Below are positions 36,601 through 45,600 of a stretch of 62,849 bases of DNA, piece by piece. Within the stretch, counting starts at the first letter, position 1; each line of letters starts with the position of its first letter. The position numbers and the translations under genes are program-made. Source of the DNA: an uncultured Victivallales bacterium (lineage in GTDB: Bacteria; Verrucomicrobiota; Lentisphaeria; Oligosphaerales; JAFGRS01). Below the pieces are notes generated by a model. It was not told the origin of the DNA. It worked only from the letters and a program-made list of their open reading frames with translations, and did no database searches. The stretch lies in contig CAILUI010000219.1 of NCBI GenBank assembly GCA_903837355.1, positions 1 through 62,849 of the forward strand, in the 5' to 3' direction.

Positions 36601-39600
36601 CACGCGCCAGGATACCCCGAACCACTCCCCGGTCAGGATCTCGAGACGCTCCGCGGTCACCTCCGTCACCACCAGATTCGGGTACGGGAACGGGGTGACC
36701 GTCATCGGGTCGGCACTGGCCCCGCGGTTGTTCGCCTCCCCGCTGCGCTCGAAGATGGCGTTGCCGGTGTCGGTTAGCACGACCACAAACTGCGCTCCCG
36801 ACACATCGAAGGGCACGAGGACCGCTTGCGTCCGGGTCACGGTCTCGCCTGCCGGGATCGCCTCCGTGAAGGCAAACGAAACCAGCAGGCGCGGCGGCGA
36901 GGCCTCCAGGTCAGCCGCGAGGAAGATCTGGTCGGTCCACGGCCCCACCGCGGTCTCGTTGCCCAGGTTAGTCAAGGTCCAGGTGATGAGGACATGCTGG
37001 TCCGAGTAGGTGTCTGGCGGCACCAGAACGCTGCTGACGACCAGGTCCGGGCAGGGTGACAGCGAGACCGGAATCGGGCCCGCCCGGCCGCTGTTGTCGG
37101 CCGTGCTGGCCTCCACCAGCACCCCGGTGTAGTCGGCGACGACCAGCAGCCAGTAGTCCCCGGCCGGCACCTCCGGCACGGTCAGCGTGACCGTCTGCTC
37201 GTAGCGCTCGCCGCCGGCCAGGGGCAGGCCCTCACGGGGGTAGGTGCCCAGCACCAGATCGTCGGCGCTGACCTGATCGTCGGTCGAGAGAGTGACCCGG
37301 TCACTCCACAGCCACGGCGCGTCGACGCCGCTTTGGTTGGTCACCTCCCAGATGAGCTGGACCGCCCGGCGCGTCATGGCCTGCAACGGGGCGTCCAGGA
37401 TGGTAGTGACCAGATTCGGCCGCTCCACCGCGAAGGGACCGATGACGCGCACGTTGTCGGTCTCGGCGGTCTCGGGAACCTGCTGCCAGGCATCGACGGT
37501 GATGACGAGCCAGTACTGCCCGGCCCCGACGTCGGGGATCCACACCTCGGCGCTGGTGCGCCGGGTGGCGCCCCCCGCCAGGCCCGCCCCCTGGGTCACC
37601 GCCGTAAGGACGGTGTCGCCACCGGGTTGGTCGTCGGTGGAGAGGGAGATGCTGTCGTGCCAGTCGAGCGCTGCCGGCACGTCGCCTGGATTCGCGGTGT
37701 CCCAGGTGATGCCGAGTCGCGCGCCGGTCGCGACGAGCGGCGGCGGCGACCCCACTGGCGTGCAGACCAGGTTGGGGTTCAGGACGGTGACCAGCCCGCC
37801 CAGGGTCGCATTGTCGGACTCGTCCGTCTCCGGCACCCCGTTCCCCACATCCGCACTGACGACGAGCCCGTACTGCCCGGCCGGGAGCGCCGGAACGACA
37901 AACGAGCCGCTCGCCGGCATCTCGCCACTGACCGGCAGCGTGCCCGCGACCGTGACGCTGCCCAGGAAGGCATCCGCGCCGAGCTGGTCGTCCGCCGAGA
38001 GATACACGCCGTCCTCCCAGCGGGCCGCCACGGTGTCCTGGCCATCGTTCCGGACCCGCCAGTCCACGCTGAGGCTGGCGCCCGGCCAGGTCTCGGCCGG
38101 CGTGGCCGTCGGCGCGAGGACACGTAGGTTCCCCCAACCGCCGGTGGTGAGGGCATAGTTCGCCCCCGCGTTGTTGTCGGTGGCCTGGTTCCCCGCACGA
38201 TCCGCGACCATGACCGCGAAGAAGATCTGGGTGAACCGGGGCAGCCCCCGCAGATGGACCTGGTGCGCGGCACTGAGCCAGAGTGACGACGCCACCGCCG
38301 AGAGGTCGCCCGGCGCGCTGCCGTAGCGGACCGTCCCGTAGGTCGGCTCGTCGGTGCTGAACGAGACCACGGCCCTGGAGTCGGAGACGCCGCCGACGGC
38401 CACGCCGGAGATGAGCGGGGCGGTGTTGTCCACCACGGCGGTGGCAGTGGCCTCGGCCGGCAATCCGGCGCCGTCCTCCGCATCGGCATAGCGCGCCGTG
38501 AGGGTGTCGTCGGTCAGCGCCTGCAGCGTTCCATCCCCGGCCACCACGGGCGCTACGACGAGCAGCATGTCGCCCCGGAAGATGCCGGACCAGGACGGGG
38601 TCTCGGTCAGCACCAGCGACTCCGCGTCGCCCGCCAGCGAACTCATCGGCACCGTCACCTGGCCAACCCCAGCCAGATCCCTGTCCTCAAGCTCGACCTC
38701 CGGGCGGTCCCCGGCCCGCCAGTGCGACCAGGTGAACGCCAACTCCCCACGACGCGGCACGTAGGTGCGCAACACGCTGCCGTAGAAATCCGCGGGCACG
38801 CCGCCGCCGCTGGACAGCCCGGCCAGGGCCGTCGTCGCCTCGACCCGCAGATGCGTCAGCCGGATCGTGCCCGCGAAGAACACCTCGATCTGGAAGCTGT
38901 TGCTGTTCGTCGTGTTGCGCTCCGGCACCCGGTCGAAGGTTACCACCACACGGTCGCCGAGTACCTGGTACAGGACCCGCCCGCCGGCGTACGGGTTCAG
39001 ATGGGTAAACAGCCCCGCGATCTGGGGGCGCGAGAAGTGGTCCGGCAGCAGCGCCTGAATCCCGGAGTAGTCGCTGGCCCCAAAGGCCACGAAGCCGTCG
39101 GCGCCGACCAGCAACGACGAGGTGGCGACGCCGTAGAAAGGGATCGTCTGCCCCTCCGGCAGCGGGATGATGGCGTAGCGCGCATAGTCGAACGAGATCG
39201 GCGTCCCGCCGGACGGGTCAGTGGGGTAGATCCACGCCGCGGTCCGGCGGACGGCGGAGTAGCCGGCGGCACGGGCGCCCGTAGGGGTGAACTCGAGCGT
39301 CTGGTTGCAGAGCTCGCCGACTCCCGCCGCGAACACCTGCGTGAAGTAGTCCGGGCCAAGGCGCAGCGACACGCTCCGCGTCTGCACACCGCCGCCCGAG
39401 CTATCCTGGAACTGGATGGCGCCGGAGTGCATGCCCGCCGGCAGCGCCGCGGCCACGGCGGCGTCCAGGGTCAGCACGACCTTCGCCGACGCGCCCGGGT
39501 TCAGCGCGCCCCGCGCCGGCGCGACCTGCAGCCATGCCGAACTCGTGCTCAGAACCCATTCGAGCGGGGCGGCGCCGCCGTTGCTCAGAGTCCACTCGGC

Positions 39601-42600
39601 GCCGGCGGGCGCGAAGGGGCCGCCGGGCGGACCGACCACCAGCACCGTCCCCGTGGGCGTGACCGCAAGGTCGCCGACCCCCTCGGAATAAAACTCGTAG
39701 GCCCCGACATCGTACTCGGTGCCGGTGCCCTCCTGCCCGCATCCCCAGATGTCGACCGGTCGTGCCTGGCCGGCCAGATCGAGGTCGGACCCCAGGGGGT
39801 AGCCGGTGTCGACGCAGGGCGACAGCCGGCGCAGTTGGTAGTCGACGACCCGGTAGCTGTCGCCCGCCCGTGGCGGGCTGGAGAACGTACCCATGACCTC
39901 CACCGTGGTCTCGGTGTTGGCGAGGATCAGGAACTGCTGGTACGTGTTGGCCCGCAGCCACATGCCGGCGAGAGTTCCCGGGGTGAACACGGCGGTGGTG
40001 TCGGTGAACACGGTCCGCCCGCTGTCCTCGTGCACTTCCGCGGCTGCGGTCCACGAGCCCGATGGCCCGGCGCGGAAGAGCGGGTCGCCATCCAGGTTCA
40101 GCCAGGCACCCGGCACACTGCCGTTGATCGCCGCCGCACCGGAGTAACTGGCGTTGTCGAAACGGCAGTCGTCGTCATTGCCGTTCAGGAGACACGAGGC
40201 CAGCCAGAGAGCACCGCTACCGCCAGCCGACGCGGGGTCAAAGCTCACCCCGTAATCGCCGTTTCCCACCAGGATCGAGTTGAGGACTAGCAACTCACCC
40301 TGGGACACCCATAGGCCCGAGTACTGCTGGTCCGCGATCGTGCAGCCGCTGACGATTGGGCCACCGCTGAAGTCGTAGTTCGACACCCCGACCCCGTCGC
40401 CGTAGTTCCCCGCAATCAGGCAGTTGGTCAGGGCGGGTGCGCCGGATTCGGCGTACACCCCGTTCCAGAGATTGCCGCAGATCCGGCAGCCTGAGATGCT
40501 CGGCGACGCATTGTCGCAACGGATGGCCCCCGGCCACTCATAGTACCGCCAACCGTTGCCGGTCAGCAGGCAGTTCTCGATCCGGTTGCTGCCGTCGGCG
40601 TTGCGGTACAGAACCCCGGCGTCCGGGGCACGCATGATGACGAAGCCGTCGATGAGCGTGTCGCTGACCCCCTCGACCCGCACCAGGTCGCCTGACCCCA
40701 TCGCGCGGCCGTCCAGGACCGTCAGGTTCAGCAGCGGCTGTCGCCCGTCCACGGTGCTCTCGCCGCCCGCGAAGCCACCGTACAGCGCCGTGTGCGCCGG
40801 GATCGAGATGGGTCCGGTGTAGACCCCGCGCGCCACCCAGATCTCGGGGATGCCCAGATCCCGTGCCAAGCTCGCCGCGTTCGCCACGGAACGCAGGGCG
40901 GTTGCCCAACTGTCTCCCTGTTCCGCCCCGGCGGCGTTCTGGTCGACGTACAAACGCGTGCCGGCAAACGCGGTCATGATGCGGACCACCGCGTCTGGCG
41001 TCGCCGGCGCGGCCTCGCGGTTCCCGCTCTCATCGATGGCGACGGTGTAGAACTCATAGCGCCCATCCCCGCCGACGGTCGCCGCGTCGAAGGCGATGGG
41101 GCTGGCGACCACGGCCACGCCATACTGGGTCCAGTCGGCACCCTCACGCCGGAACCAGAGCTCGACTCCCCGCACGCCACCCCCGGGGTCGGAGGCCAGG
41201 AACGGTAGCAGCATCGTGGCGCTGCCGACGGCCGCCGGGACATCCACCAGGTACGAGACCGGGGGCTGACTGTCCGCCACCGGCAGGTACGCCGCCGGGG
41301 CTTCGTAGGGGCCAATATCCACGCTGCCATCGGCACCCGGGCGGGGAGTGCCCTCGGCGTCGGTCGCCGGCGCCCCGGTCGTCTGGCCGCGGTCCAGGGC
41401 CGCAGAGCCGTTCTGCAGATGGAAATCGAGGACGCGGTAGACGGTGCCAGCCGTGACGTTCGGGGCGCTACCGATGGCCGTGATCGTGGTCGCCGTGTTG
41501 CCGATGATCAGGGCCTCGTAACCGGCCCAGTACTCCAGCACTCGGCCGACCAGGGCGCTGGGCACGAAGGCCGCGTTGCCGTCCGTGAAGACGTAGCGTC
41601 GCGCCGCTGCCTGGTCGGTGGTGGGATCGGCCGTCCACGTGCCCGTGCTGTCGGCAGCAAAGAGCGGATCGCCGTCGACGTTGCCGCGCGCACCGGCGAG
41701 TTGCAGGTTCAGCGCTTGCGCTCCCCAGAGCCGGGTGCCCGTCCCGGCGGCCCCATGGTCATCGATGTAGTCGCCGTCCGGGTTGCCATGGAAGAGGCAG
41801 TGGCGCAGTTCCGGGCCGGCGATCGCCGCATCACGGAATGCCTGCTGGCCATTCTGGGTGAAGATGGTGTTGTTGATGGCGGTGTTCGCGGCATCGCAGT
41901 AGACCCCGCCCAGGTTGCCGTGGATCAGGCTGTTGCCGATCGTGATCGGGCCGGTGCCGGACAGCAACAGCGCCGCCCCACCGCGCCAGGCAGAGTTGCT
42001 CAACGCGCGCAGATTACTGATCACCAGATCGGCGCTCGCGGCGCTGATGCCGCCGCCAAGTTCCGCTGAGCAGCCCGCTACCAGGCAGTCGCTGAGCCGC
42101 ACTCCGGGGGCGCCCACGTAGATACCGCCCCCGCGGCCGTACCAGGCTACCGTCCGGTTGGCCACGAGCGCGCAGTTCTCGATCACCGTGTTAGCGCCAG
42201 CCACGTAGATGCCGCCGCCGGAGTCGGCGAAGTTGCCCACGATCTGGCAGTTGGCAATGGTGTTGCCCACCCCGCTGCTGCGGATGCCGCCACCCCGGGC
42301 AGCCTCGCCGCCGCCGGACGAGTAGCCGCCGGTCACCGTGAAACCGTCGAGCCGGCAGCCGTTGCCCAGCAGATCGACGACGCGGGCATACGTCGGTACG
42401 GTCAGCACCGTGGCGTTGTCCAAGATGGCGCGCGGCTCGCGCTCGGGACCCTCATTGCCGACAAAGCCGCCGTAGAGGGCGAGGCCATTGAGCCGCACGG
42501 TGATCGGCTCACTGTACACGCCTCGGGCCACCCAGATCTCGGTGGCCCCGATGGTCTCCGCCATGCTCAGCGTCGTCGTGAGGGTGGTGACCGCGTTCGC

Positions 42601-45600
42601 CCAGCTCGTGCCGCTGCCGCTGCCCGTCGCCGCCGCGTTGACGTACAGGCGTTGGCCAGCGTACGCGGCTAGAATCAGGGTCGCGGCGTCGGCCGTGGCC
42701 GGGGCCGTCTCGACGTTCCCGGCCCGGTCGCGAGCCACGGTGTAGAACTCGTAGCGGCCTTCGCCGCCTGCCGCCATGGCATCAAAGGCGATGGGGCTGA
42801 CCGCGGTCGGCGCGCCGTACGCGACCCAGGCACCGCCGTCTTTGCGCCAGTAGAGCTGCACCGCCTGCACCCCTGACTCCAGGTCCGAACTGCTGAAGGG
42901 GACCGCGAGCATCGCCCCGGCCACGGTCGCAGGCAGCGTGCGTACGAGTGATTGCGGCGGCGTGGTGTCTACGACCAGCGGCGGCTCCCAGGCCGGATCG
43001 GCCTCGTCGGCGCCGATATCGCTGAGCCCATCCGCCCCGGGCCGCGGGTCGCCGTCGATGTCCGTCGCCGCAAGGAGCGCCGCCTGCGCCCGGTGCAGCG
43101 CCGCCGACCCGTCTGCCAGACTGAGCTCGCTGACCGCATACGCATCGCCGCTGGCGAAATCCTGGTCCCAGTCTCCCACCAAGCCAAGCGCAGTGGCCGT
43201 GTTGTTGAGGATGTAGTACCGGAACGGGCTGCCAGCCTTGGCCACGACCGTATATCCGGCCAGTCCCATGGGCGGAAACACGGCACTGCTGTCAGTGGCG
43301 GTGGTGGTATGGCCAACCTCGCTCCAGGTCGGCGCCGCGGTCCACGTCCCCGCCTGCACCACGGCGAAACTCGGGTCGCCCGTGATGTTGCCGCTGGCGC
43401 CGGCCAGGGTCAGGTTCAGCCCCTCGACTCCCACGCCCGTGCCCCAGAGATAGGCGTCCGCCGTGCCGTTGCCGAAGAAGAGGCACGACGCCGGCAGCGG
43501 CTGCGAGGCCTGGTCCGCGAGGTAGAGGCCATAGTCCGGGTGATTCGTGATAAGGCAGTTGGCCAGGGTCGGACTGGCACCGCTGCAGTAGACGCCGCTG
43601 CCGGCGTAGTCCGCGCGGTTGGCATCGAGGGTGCAGTTGCCGAAGGTCGGGCGCGAGCCGGACTCGCAGTACGCCGCGCCGCCATAGTAGGAGGCGTAGT
43701 TTCCCGAGATCACACAGTTCACCACGGTTGGCGTCGCGCCGTTGCTGCAGTAGATGCCGCCCCCATAGTAGGCCTGGTTGCCACTGATCACGCAGTTGGC
43801 GACCACCGTCGTCACCTCGACGTCCGCCAGGTAGACACCGCCGCCGGCATATTCCGCTCCGCTCAGTGCCATCCCCCCGGTCACGTAGAAGCCGTCCAGC
43901 CGCGACCCGACCGCCCCATCCATGGACACCGCCCCAAAGCTCCCGACCAGACCACGCCGCGGGGCCTGCCAGGCATCGATGATCGTGCGCTGCACCCGCA
44001 CCGCCCGCTCCGCCAGGGCCGTCTCGGCCCCGGCAAAGCCGCCATAGAGCGCAACCTGGCTGGGCACGGCCAGACTGACCGTGTAGACGCCAGCCGCAAC
44101 CCAGACCTCGGGAACCCCGGCCGCCGCCGCCGCATCCGCTGCGGCCTGCAGGTCGCGCAGGGCATCCGCCCAGGTTCCGCCGGACTCCGCCCCGGTGGCG
44201 TTGCCACGAACGTAGAGGCGGTTGCCGGGCAGGCTACCGAGGACGCAGCACGCCGCGTCCGCCGTGCCGGGCGCGGGCTCGCAGTTACCGGCAACGTCAG
44301 TGGCGATGGTGTAGAACTCGTAGCGGCCAGCACCGCCGGTCGCAGCCGAGTCAAAGGCGAACGAGTTGGCCCCCGGCGTCCCCGCGTAGAGGGCCCAGGC
44401 GCTGCCAGCGCGGCGGTAATAGAGCTGAACGGAGAGCAACGGACCCTCCGGATCCAGGGCCTGGTAAGGAATCTCGAAGGCCGGGGCCCGCGTGCCTGCC
44501 GGCAACGCGCCGACCTGCGACACGGGCGGGGACAGATCGGGCGCGGCAACATAGCTGGCCGGGGCCTCGTCGACGCCGAGGTCGCACTGGGCGTCGACGG
44601 CGAGCCGTACCTCGCCATCGTCGTCGAGAAGAGCCGCGACCGCGGCATCCCCACGGTCGATCGCCGCCGAGCCATCCTGCAGGTGGTAGTCGAGGACGCG
44701 ATAGGCCGCGCCGACACTCGCCCGGGCGCGCTGATCGAAGGCGACCTCAAGAGTGGTAGCGGTGTTGCTCAGAATGAGGATCTGGAAGCCATCCCCCAGC
44801 GCCGTGTCCGCGACCAGCAACCGCCAGGACAACGCACCCGGTACCCAGTTGGCACTGCTGTCCGTGAAGACGGTGCGGCCGGACGCTGCTGCGTATGCCG
44901 GGGCTCCCGTCCAGGTGCCGGCCAGCCCGGGATCGACGAAGCGCGGATCCCCCTCCAGCAGGCGGGCGCCCGCCACACCCAGGTTGATCGCGGCCGCATC
45001 CGCCAGCGCGCCGATCTCACCGTCGTAATACAAGCCGTCGCTGCCTGCGATGTTGCCGAAGCTGAGGTCGTTGCGGAGCTGCGGGTCCGAGTCCTGGTCT
45101 TCCTCGTAGACCAAGGCGCCGCGGTTCCGCACGAACAGGCTGTTGGCGATGACGGGGGACGACCCCTGGGCACAGCGGACCACGTACGCGGCAGTATGCC
45201 CGGCAATGGTGCAGTGGCGCAGCGTCGGTGACGAATCCTGGCATAGCAGCACCGTGGAGGCCGCTGTATTGCCAATGATCAGGCAATTCTGCAGTTCGGC
45301 GACACAGGACTCCAGCCACACCGTCGTGCCAGAGTTGCCCTGGTTACCGGCGATGCGACAGCGCTCGAGGGTCAAGGAGGAACGCAGCGCGTTGAGGGCA
45401 TCGCCGCGCCACGAATCCCGGTTGTCGGTAAGCACGCAGTCGGCCACCGTAACCCCGGTCGAGTCCACGATGCTGATCCCGCCGTTGTCTTCGGCGTTGC
45501 CGGCCCCCCCGCCACTGCCGCCAACCACAAAACCGTCAAGGCCTGCCAACGTGACGCCGCGTATCCTGACCGCGCACGCCGCGCGGCCGCCGGCGGCGGC

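Noticed and set aside
42952..45231. Another long plus-strand frame inside the giant gene
   Set aside because: Same reason: the minus strand carries continuous beta-helix modules and this frame shows no domain.
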